Part shown: in pieces, positions 43,044-51,009 of the stretch
Layout of the letters: each line of letters opens with the position of its first letter
Position numbering within the stretch: the first letter of the stretch is position 1
DNA from: Bacillota bacterium
GTDB lineage: Bacteria > Bacillota > Clostridia > Lachnospirales > Lachnospiraceae
NCBI GenBank assembly: GCA_023409535.1
Contig: JAEYGZ010000036.1
Coordinates: 124,001-188,000, forward strand
DNA: 64,000 bases
Reading direction: 5' to 3'
The notes under the pieces: model-generated
Database searches by the model: none
Told to the model about the DNA's origin: nothing
What the model saw: the letters and a program-made list of their open reading frames with translations, nothing else
Translations under genes and position numbers: made by a program

Positions 43044-43566
43044 ATGAAAAAAGAATATTTTATGAAAACAGAACATATCGGCTTTTCATACTGGTCAGAT
43101 GCTGATTTAGACCTGGCGATTAAATTGTGGGGAGAAAAGGACGTTACTCGATTCATCAGTGCGGCTGGCGAATTCACACAACAAAATATTATGGATAGAT
43201 TAAATGTTGAAATAAATAATGAAATAAAATATCAGGTACAATATTGGCCTATATTTGATGACAGGCGATTTGATTGGATGCTGTGGATTGCGCCCGTTTA
43301 GGTCGGAACAGCACTCATATGAGATAGGTTTTCATCTTCGCAAACTATATTGGGGACAAGGGTACGCTTACGAAGCGGCAACAAGAGTTATACAGTATGC
43401 ATTTACAGAATTAAATGCAGTTAAACTTTATGCTGGTCATCATCCACAGAACATTGGCTCCAGAAAACTGTTATCCCGACTGGGATTTCAATATATTGGT
43501 GATGATTTCTATGAACCTACAGGATTATATCATCCATCATATGAAATGACTGGCTTAGCGTTATGA
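43044..43566 (+). pseudogene. GNAT family N-acetyltransferase, frameshifted
   Basis: The first frame encodes KTEHIGFSYWSDADLDLAIK, GEKDVTRFISAAGEFT and YQVQYWPIF. The second continues from about 43255 with TGDLIGCCGLRPF, the acetyl-CoA loop YWGQGYAYEA and NIGSRKLLSRLGFQYIG. A single-base shift at about 43250-43262 separates them. Together they make a normal GNAT of about 174 residues. The substrate is unknown. The gene is part of the AT-rich island. Confidence 0.8.
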
Positions 43567-43829
43567 GTACAGTTAAAAGCGAGTTCTATTCGCAACGTTC
43601 TAGTAAATATGTAAATATTAATACATTAATTACGGTTGTTTACAAATACAAACTAATCATCTAATTAAAGTTCATGTTAGAAATTTTATTGCATTTAAAT
43701 TTAAATTCTTTAAGTACGGCTTAATTATGATTAATTTAGGGAAAGTTTTTAATATTATCGTGGGTGTCTCTATCAATAATATGATTAGTTAATGATTTAT
43801 ATTGTAATAAGGTTGGGAGGATAAGATTT

Positions 43830-44549
43830 GTGGATGGCGATTTTAGTTTCAGTGGAGAAGAAGCTCAAAGCTATTTAAAAGTATTTTTACAAAAACTAAT
43901 AGATTCCGGAGTAGATATTAATAATAAGGGAGAAATGAAGAAGGGTATCTATAAATTATTTAATGTAGAATTGTATCATATGCCTGATCTAAATAGAAAA
44001 GATTACATTATCGCATCTAACCATGTAAGTGATTTTGATGCAATAATATTGGGATTATTACATGATAACATAAGAATATTATCTAAAAAAGAATGGGTAG
44101 AAAATGAAAAGCTAATGGCATTTGTTGCTAAACATTATGATTTACTGGGAGTAGACAGAAAGTCAACGGGAGATATGACAAAAGCACTTATAGATTTATC
44201 AAGATATTTAAAAAATGCATCTTCTCCAAAGCATGTACTAATATTCCCGCAAGGAACGATATCGGATATCAATTGTAACAGTGCAGATAGAATATCAAAG
44301 GGTATATTTAGTTTGTCCTATTTAACTGAAAAGACAATATTGCCTGTATTCCTGGAACAACCGTCTATGACTGATAAAACACGTATTGTATTTGGCAATG
44401 AAATGTCAATATATGATAAAGAAGATCATAGAAATGAATGGATTGAGGAATTAAAAGCTTTGCAAAAAAAATTAAATCCTCTTCCTAGAAATCCTATATT
44501 ATCATGTAAACATTCCAACAATAATAAAAAAGGCGATCCATATTTTTAA
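43830..44549 (+). CDS. 1-acyl-sn-glycerol-3-phosphate acyltransferase-like protein
   Basis: A protein of 239 residues of the PlsC family: ASNHVSDFDA gives the HX4D catalytic motif (about 71-76), and FPQGTISD (about 138) corresponds to the FPEGTRS substrate motif with Gln for Glu. It has no strong N-terminal membrane helix. The start is GTG at 43830, after GGGAGG. It could acylate lysophosphatidate or another small lipid. Codon use is AT-rich like its neighbours. The 263 bases before it hold no gene or repeat that I can support. Confidence 0.82.
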   Translation: MDGDFSFSGEEAQSYLKVFLQKLIDSGVDINNKGEMKKGIYKLFNVELYHMPDLNRKDYIIASNHVSDFDAIILGLLHDNIRILSKKEWVENEKLMAFVAKHYDLLGVDRKSTGDMTKALIDLSRYLKNASSPKHVLIFPQGTISDINCNSADRISKGIFSLSYLTEKTILPVFLEQPSMTDKTRIVFGNEMSIYDKEDHRNEWIEELKALQKKLNPLPRNPILSCKHSNNNKKGDPYF

Positions 44550-44683
44550 CGAGTATAAATGATTACAGATTATATATAGAGCGACATAGGCAGCGGACGC
44601 ATAGCAAACAAGGTCTTAAAAATACAGCATTTTAAGGGTATTAATATAAAGTGAGTATAGTTGAATATCAAGAAATCTATAGG
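44550..44683 (+). repeat. Gene-free stretch holding module M, copy 4
   Basis: AGAGCGACATAGGCAG and TAGCAAACAAG at the left, an inverted repeat CTTAAAA/TTTTAAG (about 44613-44635) and AATATAAAGTGAGTATAGTTGAATA at the right. It has the same layout as 42673-42780 and again leads straight into a family B hairpin without a gene. Confidence 0.55.
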
Positions 44684-44733
44684 ACACACCCCATGGAAAA
44701 TCAAGGTTTTCCATGGGGTGCGTTGTTTTTGTG
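44684..44733 (+). repeat. Family B palindromic terminator-like element, copy 3
   Basis: CACCCCATGGAAAA pairs perfectly with TTTTCCATGGGGTG around TCAAGG, followed by TTGTTTTTGTG. The outer stem (CACCCC/GGGGTG) is different from the other copies (GCGCAAT/ATTGCGC), yet pairing is kept. Confidence 0.9.
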
Positions 44734-44793
44734 TTATTTTACAACCAATGAAGTGCGGTATTGAAAACGGAACCTGTAAAAAGAAATATAGGA

Positions 44794-44821
44794 TTGACTG
44801 GATGACGAAAAATGCTATAAT
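44794..44821 (+). promoter_or_regulatory. Sigma-A promoter of the PH-domain gene
   Basis: TTGACT (44794-44799), 16 bases, TATAAT (44816-44821); the gene starts 44 bases downstream. Confidence 0.72.
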
Positions 44822-44864
44822 TAAGTTGATATCCATATTATTACAAGCGTAGGAGGAAAAGATT

Positions 44865-45239
44865 GTGGGATTACTAAGTGGACTTATGGGAAATGCATCT
44901 GAATATAGCGTAGCAGATGCGCAGAAAGAATATGGCAACTTATTGACTGAAAACGAAAATATCGACAGAGCATATAAGTTAGTAAGAGATATGTTTATCT
45001 TTACAAACAGAAGATTGATATTAATTGATGTGCAGGGACTGACAGGGAAGAAAGTGGAATATCGTTCTGTTCCATACAGCAAAATTACACAATTCAGTGT
45101 TGAGACGGCTGGGCATTTGGATTTAGACGCAGAATTTAAAATATGGGTATCTGGAGTAGCGCTTCCGATCGAAAAACAATTCAACAAATCATCAAATATT
45201 TACGCAGTACAAGCAGAATTAGCAAGGCATGTAAATTAA
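44865..45239 (+). CDS. Bacterial PH domain protein
   Basis: A protein of 124 residues: a short N-terminal segment, then DMFIFTNRRLILIDVQGLTGKKVEYRSVPYSKI (given in parts: FTNRRLILID at about 46-55, YRSVPYSKI at about 66-74) typical of the bPH/DUF1696 family, ending with a helix. These small cytoplasmic proteins form ring-like oligomers in the solved member, but no function is agreed. The GTG start at 44865 has AGGAGG 7 bases upstream. It has its own promoter and is followed by a family B hairpin. Confidence 0.8.
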   Translation: MGLLSGLMGNASEYSVADAQKEYGNLLTENENIDRAYKLVRDMFIFTNRRLILIDVQGLTGKKVEYRSVPYSKITQFSVETAGHLDLDAEFKIWVSGVALPIEKQFNKSSNIYAVQAELARHVN

Positions 45240-45267
45240 GAAAGTGCAATCGAGAAAAATTTATATG

Positions 45268-45314
45268 GCGCATTTTATGGAAAATTAAGGCTTTCCGTGG
45301 ATTGCGCTATTTTA
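45268..45314 (+). repeat. Family B palindromic terminator-like element, copy 4
   Basis: GCGCATTTTATGGAAA pairs with TTTCCGTGGATTGCGC (one mismatch, several G-T pairs) around ATTAAGGC, followed by TATTTTAAT. It begins 28 bases after the PH-domain gene. Confidence 0.87.
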
Positions 45315-45570
45315 ATAATTTATATTATTATTGCATGTGCAACTCCTTTGATTTTCATACGTGTTAGATATGTTAGAAGGGAAGGTGCATTGTTTATGAA
45401 ACAATTATGAAAGTTTGTGATTATAAAAAAGAAATCATTGCAGTATCAGCCTTCAAATCATTATCGGAGGCATCAGGATAAAAAATTAATACAATGATAG
45501 AAATATTTGGATATTTAAAGTATAATGAATTACAAGTCATGCTTGCTCTAAGGAGGATTAATCAATTCAT
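45315..45570. other. Intergenic region without a supported gene
   Basis: No gene is supported. A 24-codon ORF (MKVCDYKKEIIAV...) near 45407-45480 lacks a good ribosome binding site. A TATAAT box is at about 45520-45525. Confidence 0.4.
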
Positions 45571-46074
45571 ATGAAGAAATTCAAATACGTTACCTTATTA
45601 ACCGGTACATTTTTGATTGTTATAATAGCTGCTATAACCCTTGTACATAATACTAAGAAGGATGGCGGAAGCAAAACGAACGAACTAAGTGCAGATATTT
45701 CACTATATGAAAAGGTTGCAGAAAACTCAACCGTAGTGGATGAGTCCGGTATAGAAACATTGAAAGAAGATGATTATACAATTTTGTTAAAAGGCAGCGC
45801 AAGACCACAAAATGGAGAGATTATTGCAGAGGATGCTGCTAAGATTGGAATAGAGGAAATTAATAAGGAATATCAAATTGATGCTAAAGATTATTTGGTG
45901 GAAATGACTTTTTTGGATGGGATCGTAACAGACACAGGTACATGGTCAGGACATATCAATTTAAGTAATAATGAAAAGTATGAATTTATAGTAGATGGCA
46001 AAGATGGTAACATAGAATTTATTAATAAAAACGACAATGGGCGCAGTGTGAACGAAAAAGCTGAGGGCTTTTAA
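45571..46074 (+). CDS. Hypothetical membrane-anchored protein
   Basis: A protein of 167 residues with an N-terminal signal anchor (about 5-25, FKYVTLLTGTFLIVIIAAI) followed by a polar extracellular region. The region EDAAKIGIEEINKEYQ (about 90-105) followed by VEMTF and a Trp-Gly strand recalls PepSY-like folds, but I cannot assign a family. CTAAGGAGG lies about 12 bases upstream of the ATG. It has no partner in an operon and is followed after 65 bases by a family B hairpin. Confidence 0.7.
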   Translation: MKKFKYVTLLTGTFLIVIIAAITLVHNTKKDGGSKTNELSADISLYEKVAENSTVVDESGIETLKEDDYTILLKGSARPQNGEIIAEDAAKIGIEEINKEYQIDAKDYLVEMTFLDGIVTDTGTWSGHINLSNNEKYEFIVDGKDGNIEFINKNDNGRSVNEKAEGF

Positions 46075-46139
46075 GTGAAATGTGCTTGTATCTTTAAATA
46101 TTGTAAGAAAAAATGATTTTGTTTATTTTGAATTAATAT

Positions 46140-46188
46140 GAGCGCCATTCATGGTAAATCAGGATTTTCCGTGAATGGCTCTTTTTAT
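46140..46188 (+). repeat. Family B palindromic terminator-like element, copy 5
   Basis: GAGcgCCATTCATGG pairs with CCGTGAATGGCTC (two-base bulge on the left) around the apex AAATCAGGATTTT, followed by TTTTTATG. The stem CCATTCA/TGAATGG differs from the other copies with pairing kept. Confidence 0.87.
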
Positions 46189-46325
46189 GCTGTTAAGTAT
46201 ATCATGAGAGCAATCGTCAGAAAATAGAAATAATGGTAGTTATTATAGAGGATGTATTGTATAATAATGCCATTAAACATAGGATTGAATGCTTACATAC
46301 GCATTGGTGGAAAGGGCAAAGTCAG

Positions 46326-47108
46326 ATGGCAGTGATAAAAGGTCTGGAAGCGACATTTAATGAAGTTGCAGCTGAATATGATAAGTGGAGGCCAACTTAT
46401 ATTCCTGAGCTATATACAGATATTCTGAACTTTAAGGAAATTAATCAATCCAGTAAGGTTCTTGAAATTGGAATTGGCACAGGACAAGCAACGTTACCTA
46501 TTCTTAAGACCAATTGTCACCTGACAGCGGTTGAATTAGGTGACAATTTAGCAGAGTTCTCCAAGCAGAAATTTAAAGCATACAGTAATTTGGAAGTTAA
46601 AAATATAGCTTTCCAGGATTATGTATGTGATGATAATTCATATGATATGATTTATTCTGCAACTGCTTTTCATTGGATACAGGAAGATATCGGTTACCCC
46701 AAGGTCTATAATTTGTTAAAAAGCGGGGGAATATTTGCACGTTTTGCAAACCATCCATATAAGGATAAAGGAAATGAAGCACTGCATGCTGCTATGCAGA
46801 AGGTTTATTCTAAGTATATGCATATATCTCTGGAAAAACCGGAATATAGTGAGGAACAATGTCTGGAGACTGCTAACAATATGAAACGATATGGATTTAT
46901 TGATGTGAAATATAAATTATATCATCGAACAAGAACAATGAATGCGGGGGAATATGTTTCTCTTATTAACACATACTCAGACCATAGGGCAATAGAGGAA
47001 GAGATGCGCATTCATTTTTTTAATGAAATAGAAGCTTTGATTAATAATTTTGGCGGTAAAATAACTATCTATGATACAATTGATTTACAGCTTGCAAGAA
47101 AGCTTTAA
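46326..47108 (+). CDS. Class I SAM-dependent methyltransferase
   Basis: A protein of 260 residues. Motif I is VLEIGIGTGQATLP (about 47-60), motif II acidic residue in LTAVELGDNLAEF, and post-motif SYDMIYSATAFHWI (about 107-120). It is most like the YcgJ/UbiE-type methyltransferases of small molecules. The ATG at 46326 has GGAAAGGG upstream and gives the usual start; the frame is open from 46233. Last gene of the family B region; no hairpin of that family follows. Confidence 0.85.
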   Translation: MAVIKGLEATFNEVAAEYDKWRPTYIPELYTDILNFKEINQSSKVLEIGIGTGQATLPILKTNCHLTAVELGDNLAEFSKQKFKAYSNLEVKNIAFQDYVCDDNSYDMIYSATAFHWIQEDIGYPKVYNLLKSGGIFARFANHPYKDKGNEALHAAMQKVYSKYMHISLEKPEYSEEQCLETANNMKRYGFIDVKYKLYHRTRTMNAGEYVSLINTYSDHRAIEEEMRIHFFNEIEALINNFGGKITIYDTIDLQLARKL

Positions 47109-47150
47109 CTTATTACGATTAGAATGACAGGAAGCTACTGAGGTGATTAT

Positions 47151-47693
47151 ATTAAGAATTTAGCGAATATTATTACAGCGAGCAGAATTATTTGTGCCGG
47201 TCTTTTATTATTTACAAGACCGCTGACATTACTGTTCTGGGTATTCTATGCATATTGCGGTATAAGCGATATTATAGATGGATATATTGCAAGGGCAAAG
47301 AAGCAGGAAAGTGAGCTGGGAGCAAAGCTTGACAGCATTGCCGATGTTTCTTTTGGTTTTGCGCTGGTTGTTATTTTCGTTCCAATATTAACAATTCCGC
47401 TATGGATATGGTTATGGATAGCTGCTATTACCGTTATTCGGCTAATATCCTATCTTATTGGCTATCAAAAATATCATACGTTTACTTCTTTACATACCTA
47501 TGCAAATAAAGTGACCGGATTATTACTGTTTACAACCCCTGTTTTATTCATAATATTTGGTATCGACATCACAGGAGTCATTTTATGCATAAGTGCATTT
47601 TTATCGTCTGTTGAAGAATTGATTATTACAATGACTTCAAAAGAATTGAACAGGAATTGTAAAAGTTTATTTGAAAGGGGAGACCACAAATAA
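47151..47693 (+). CDS. CDP-alcohol phosphatidyltransferase with a non-standard start
   Basis: The frame encodes about 180 residues with six hydrophobic segments and the full catalytic motif DGYIARAKKQESELGAKLD..D, that is D-G-x2-A-R-x8-G-x3-D-x3-D (about 40-62). It joins a CDP-activated lipid to an alcohol in the membrane. There is no ATG, GTG or TTG in frame between the upstream stop (47139) and the conserved NLANIITASRI. ATT at 47151 has GAGGTG 4-5 bases upstream and would give (M)KNLANIITASR. Either a rare ATT start or a start lost by mutation. Its stop overlaps the next ATG (TAATG). Confidence 0.75.
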   Translation: MKNLANIITASRIICAGLLLFTRPLTLLFWVFYAYCGISDIIDGYIARAKKQESELGAKLDSIADVSFGFALVVIFVPILTIPLWIWLWIAAITVIRLISYLIGYQKYHTFTSLHTYANKVTGLLLFTTPVLFIIFGIDITGVILCISAFLSSVEELIITMTSKELNRNCKSLFERGDHK

Positions 47694-48025
47694 TGGAAAA
47701 ACAATCAAAAAGAGAATTACAGCAGCAATACAAAAGCCGGACGATGGTCGGCGGAGTATATAGCGTTACCTGTGATGGTAACGGTCATACCTGGATTAGA
47801 TCTACCAAGGATATGGCAGGGCAAAAAAATAAATATGAGTTTTTTATCTCGACCAATCTATGCCCTGAACCTGGTATGAGTGCGGATTGGAATAACTATG
47901 GAGCGTCGTCGTTTCATTTTACTGTGTTGGAAGAACTTGAAAAAGGAGAGATCCAGACGGACCGGGAATTTGCTGATGACCTGAAAGTCATGCTGGAGCT
48001 GTGGACAGAAAAAAACAATAACTAA
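47693..48025 (+). CDS. GIY-YIG-like small protein
   Basis: A protein of 110 residues. The order SKRELQQQYKSRTMVGGVYSV, then WIRSTKDMAGQKNKYEFF, DWNNYGASSFHFTVLEEL and a C-terminal LKVMLELW helix matches the small GIY-YIG nuclease family proteins of Clostridia and Bacteroidetes. The first motif is GVYSV rather than GIY, and YIG is replaced by WIRST, so nuclease activity is doubtful. It begins inside the stop of the phosphatidyltransferase gene (TAATG), with AGGGGAG upstream, so it is translationally coupled to it. Confidence 0.72.
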   Translation: MEKQSKRELQQQYKSRTMVGGVYSVTCDGNGHTWIRSTKDMAGQKNKYEFFISTNLCPEPGMSADWNNYGASSFHFTVLEELEKGEIQTDREFADDLKVMLELWTEKNNN

Positions 48026-48126
48026 GGCTTCTGTAAAGTTATTATCTTAAGCAATGAATAAGCTTCTTAATATATTCCCAAGTCCATATATTTAACCAAG
48101 ACTGTCGTCAGTTGGAATGGTAAAAT

Positions 48127-49101
48127 GTGAGTAATCGGAAGATATTCAGTATTTTTGTTATAATGGTTGCGTTTGCTTGTCTGTTCCTCCTATTCCTGCC
48201 GAAGTATCGCCATAAAGATACTGCGGTTATGATTATGGGAGGCAAGCTTTATCTGCAGGCTTGCGAAGGCAGTGATACAACAAAAAGAAGGGAAAATGTT
48301 GAAAAGTATGTAAGGCCATCAGATATGCCGGTGCTGAACGGGCGTATGGTATGGGATTTATATGATGAGTTTTATGGCGAAAAGGTATCTGAGATAAGGT
48401 TACCGGATCGTATGTTCGTAACACCTGAGGATACGGTACTAAATTATTTTAGTATCCTGCGGGAGGCAGCCAATCATGAGAAGGGGAAGGGTGCAGGCTG
48501 CGGAACCATAGGCCGGAGTACCATACCGTATCCGATTGCTTATCATTTCTTATCTTCTTCCTATCAGGCAACATTATCTTATGAACAATATTTGGATACC
48601 TTTCAAAACATTTTGCATATCAGCCTGATTAAATACAGACGGATACCGGTATTTGACAATCCTCACAATATCATTCGCTATTTTGTAGAGATTGAAACGA
48701 TTGAAGGAAATGAGAAGTATCTTGGTAATTTTGTTTATTATTATGGATTTGCAGACCTGAAGAAGGAAAATAAGCAATATAAAATTGCTAATCTGGAATT
48801 TCACGGTGAAAATTATCTGTGCGCACCGATGCATGGTTGGGCATATGATGCCGAATTATCCGTAAAAATCAGGTATGGCGGATGGTGTGATCTTATTAAA
48901 GAGATGGATCCTGTAATTCAGAAGGAGTACATTAAGAATGTATCATTTCAAGGCACGGACGGAAATGATTATCTTATTGTATTCTATCAATTAACCAATG
49001 ATACGGATATAGAAATCGCACAGTATATTAAGAGCATGGATGGTGGCTGGAAGCTGATTGAATTTAACCCGGAAGATTGTCTGGACGATGGGTCGGGATG
49101 A
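48127..49101 (+). CDS. Hypothetical protein with N-terminal membrane anchor
   Basis: A protein of 324 residues with an N-terminal hydrophobic segment (about 6-25) and a long extracellular region without a motif I recognise. It has many aromatic residues (YRRIPVF, NFVYYYGFADL, HGWAYDAELSVKIRYGGW) and a C-terminal part like a secreted beta-rich or NTF2-like domain. The start is GTG at 48127 in a poor site, so the exact N-terminus is uncertain. The 101 bases before it hold nothing clear. A terminator follows. Confidence 0.65.
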   Translation: MSNRKIFSIFVIMVAFACLFLLFLPKYRHKDTAVMIMGGKLYLQACEGSDTTKRRENVEKYVRPSDMPVLNGRMVWDLYDEFYGEKVSEIRLPDRMFVTPEDTVLNYFSILREAANHEKGKGAGCGTIGRSTIPYPIAYHFLSSSYQATLSYEQYLDTFQNILHISLIKYRRIPVFDNPHNIIRYFVEIETIEGNEKYLGNFVYYYGFADLKKENKQYKIANLEFHGENYLCAPMHGWAYDAELSVKIRYGGWCDLIKEMDPVIQKEYIKNVSFQGTDGNDYLIVFYQLTNDTDIEIAQYIKSMDGGWKLIEFNPEDCLDDGSG

Positions 49102-49147
49102 AACGGATATCAATTTCCCCAATCAAATAAGAACAAAGATTAACATA

Positions 49148-49208
49148 AAAAACAGACGGTAGTATCTCCTGCATATAAGGTGCGGACGATATTTGACCAT
49201 CTGTTTTA
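49148..49208. terminator. Rho-independent terminator between convergent genes
   Basis: AAAACAGACGGT pairs with ACCATCTGTTTT (one mismatch) with an additional inner structure; T or A runs on both sides serve both strands. Confidence 0.75.
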
Positions 49209-49229
49209 TTTGTATATAATTTCAGCGGA

Positions 49230-49844
49230 TTATACTGTAATTAGCACCTTGTATTCATTCTCGGACAATTTATCAACTGTAAAGCTTAACCCCAATGTTC
49301 CAAGCTCGGACTCAAACCACCGGGGTACATGATCACAGAATATCTCCAGAGTCTTAAATTTCTTCTCCTTCAGGATAGGCCGCAGCAGTTTCTTGGAAGA
49401 GGTTGCGGGATTCATCGCCAAAGCTTTGCGAAGATTAATTGAATACATACCTTTCTGTCTGCCATCTATCAGAAGCTTATCATCGGCTTCTTCCGGAGAG
49501 GTGTTTGCTGCTGCATCTTCTAATACATTTCTCAGAACTGAGTCAAGATAATCCTCCGGTACACCTGCTGCTTCATAGGACTGAAAGCCGCGGGACTCCA
49601 GCAGATAGTAGAGCTGACCGCTAATTTCAGCCGCAACAAATATCCTGCAGTCTTCCAATTGAGTAAGCAGCGCGGAGAGTTCTCTTCTTACGACGGTGAT
49701 CCCGGAAGCAAAATCAATCACACAGGGATGTTCCTTTGTAATACTCCAGCAATCGGCGATTTTGGAATAAATTCGTACCGTGCCTCTTTCCGCAATTGAG
49801 GAAGTGATCCCCTTCTTGTCCACATATACGGCAATCTTATTCAT
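49230..49844 (-). CDS. AnfO family protein (Fe-only nitrogenase accessory), orphan
   Basis: A protein of 204 residues that looks like the AnfO family (PF09582): N-terminal IAVYVDKKGITSSIAERGTV, central LTQLEDCRIFVAAEISGQLYY and C-terminal KTLEIFCDHVPRWFE with a conserved Cys-Asp-His. The first half resembles the NifX/NafY cofactor-binding fold. AnfO is named from alternative nitrogenase operons, but there is no nif, vnf or anf gene in the window. It may act on an Fe-S cluster carrier or be retained for another role. A terminator separates it from aroE upstream. Confidence 0.75.
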   Translation of the reverse strand: MNKIAVYVDKKGITSSIAERGTVRIYSKIADCWSITKEHPCVIDFASGITVVRRELSALLTQLEDCRIFVAAEISGQLYYLLESRGFQSYEAAGVPEDYLDSVLRNVLEDAAANTSPEEADDKLLIDGRQKGMYSINLRKALAMNPATSSKKLLRPILKEKKFKTLEIFCDHVPRWFESELGTLGLSFTVDKLSENEYKVLITV

Positions 49845-49876
49845 AGAACACCTTCTTTCTTTTTGATTTCAATAAA

Positions 49877-49932
49877 AATACCGTAAATATCGCATTCTCC
49901 GTTGAACGTGGGTTGCCGGTATTTACGGTTAT
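49877..49932 (-). terminator. Rho-independent terminator of aroE (minus strand)
   Basis: On the minus strand AACCGTAAATACC ... GATATTTACGGTATTTTTATT: CCGTAAATA pairs with TATTTACGG and is followed by a T run, 63 bases after the aroE stop. Confidence 0.75.
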
Positions 49933-49995
49933 ATCCTGAATTATTATGGGATGCTTTCTTTTTTAATAAAGCACTCAGAACAGAATTATGATTTG

Positions 49996-50757
49996 TTATA
50001 TTCTCTCAAGCAGCTTCCGATAAGTTTCCTCAATCACCTGATCCTCCAGCTTCTTATCGAGAAAGTATTCGATGGCCTGCTTTGCCTGGGCAACCAGCAT
50101 CTCAAGACCTGTGATTGCCTTGATGCCAAGCTCCTGTGCCTGAAGCGTGAGCATTGTCTGTATGGGATTATAGATAACATCTACTACAGCCTCGCAGTGT
50201 GTAAAAGGACGAAGATCAAGCGGAGAAGCCTCTGTGTTGGGATACATGCCAAGAGGCGTGGTGTTTACGATTACCTGAGTGTCCTTATGCTTCGAATAGC
50301 AATCCTCATAGGTGATCATCCCTTCCTCCTCTTTACGGCTGACGACCAGAATTTCGGCCGCCTCAAGATGTCTTAAGACAGCTTTTGCAGTATGCGAGGT
50401 ACCGCCGCTTCCGAGGATGAGGCATTTCTTATCTTTCACTTCAATATTATTATGCCAAAGCAGATAAGAAAATCCATAGAAATCTGTATTATAGCCTACG
50501 AAGCGGCCCGACCGGTTAACGATTGTGTTTACCGCACCGATTTCCCCGGCGTGTGGATGTACTTCATCCAGGTACGGGATAACCGCTTGCTTATAGGGTA
50601 TGGTTACATTAATTGCAGTAAAATCCTTCTTCTCCATGAACGCGGTCAATTCTTCCCGGCTCAGGGGAATCAGATCGTAAGTATAATCTGCCATCATCTC
50701 ATGAATTATCTTTGAATAACTGTGCCCCAGCTTTTCCCCGATTAAACCGTATCTCAT
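49996..50757 (-). CDS. aroE: Shikimate dehydrogenase
   Basis: A protein of 253 residues that reduces 3-dehydroshikimate. The substrate site is GEKLGHSYSKIIHE (7-20) and NVTIPYKQAV (about 50-59, catalytic Lys), then NTDFYGF (about 91). The NAD(P) fold is LILGSGGTSHTAKAVLRH (about 111-128), and NTTPLGMYP (about 162) closes the substrate pocket. It is somewhat shorter than the usual 270-285 residues. GGGAGG precedes the start. It is divergent from the spoIIIA operon. Confidence 0.93.
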   Translation of the reverse strand: MRYGLIGEKLGHSYSKIIHEMMADYTYDLIPLSREELTAFMEKKDFTAINVTIPYKQAVIPYLDEVHPHAGEIGAVNTIVNRSGRFVGYNTDFYGFSYLLWHNNIEVKDKKCLILGSGGTSHTAKAVLRHLEAAEILVVSRKEEEGMITYEDCYSKHKDTQVIVNTTPLGMYPNTEASPLDLRPFTHCEAVVDVIYNPIQTMLTLQAQELGIKAITGLEMLVAQAKQAIEYFLDKKLEDQVIEETYRKLLERI

Positions 50758-51009
50758 GGTACCTCCCTCGCTTATCTGTGCATTTACCCTTTCTCTTGTA
50801 ATACAGAATAATATAGAATAATGAAAATTGCAATTATTTTTCCTGCTGATAATTATTTTATTTCGAATTACTTTTATTGTTTTCCAGGGGTATATTTTCC
50901 CCGGGTGGACAATATATTGTTTTAAGCAGAAGGTGGATAAGCAGTATGACAGGAGGGATCCCCTTCTTAAAAGGGGAGTGTAACCCTTCCGAAAAGCGAG
51001 GGAGGTAGC

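Noticed and set aside
45407..45480. A 24-codon ORF before the anchored hypothetical protein
   Set aside because: Poor ribosome binding site and no recognisable sequence; may be a gene remnant.
41478..46188. Interpretation of the hairpin island as a classical integron with attC sites
   Set aside because: The palindromes are about 40 bases with nearly perfect stems. GTTRRRY/RYYYAAC boxes are not met and there is no integron integrase in the window, so only a cassette-like array is claimed.
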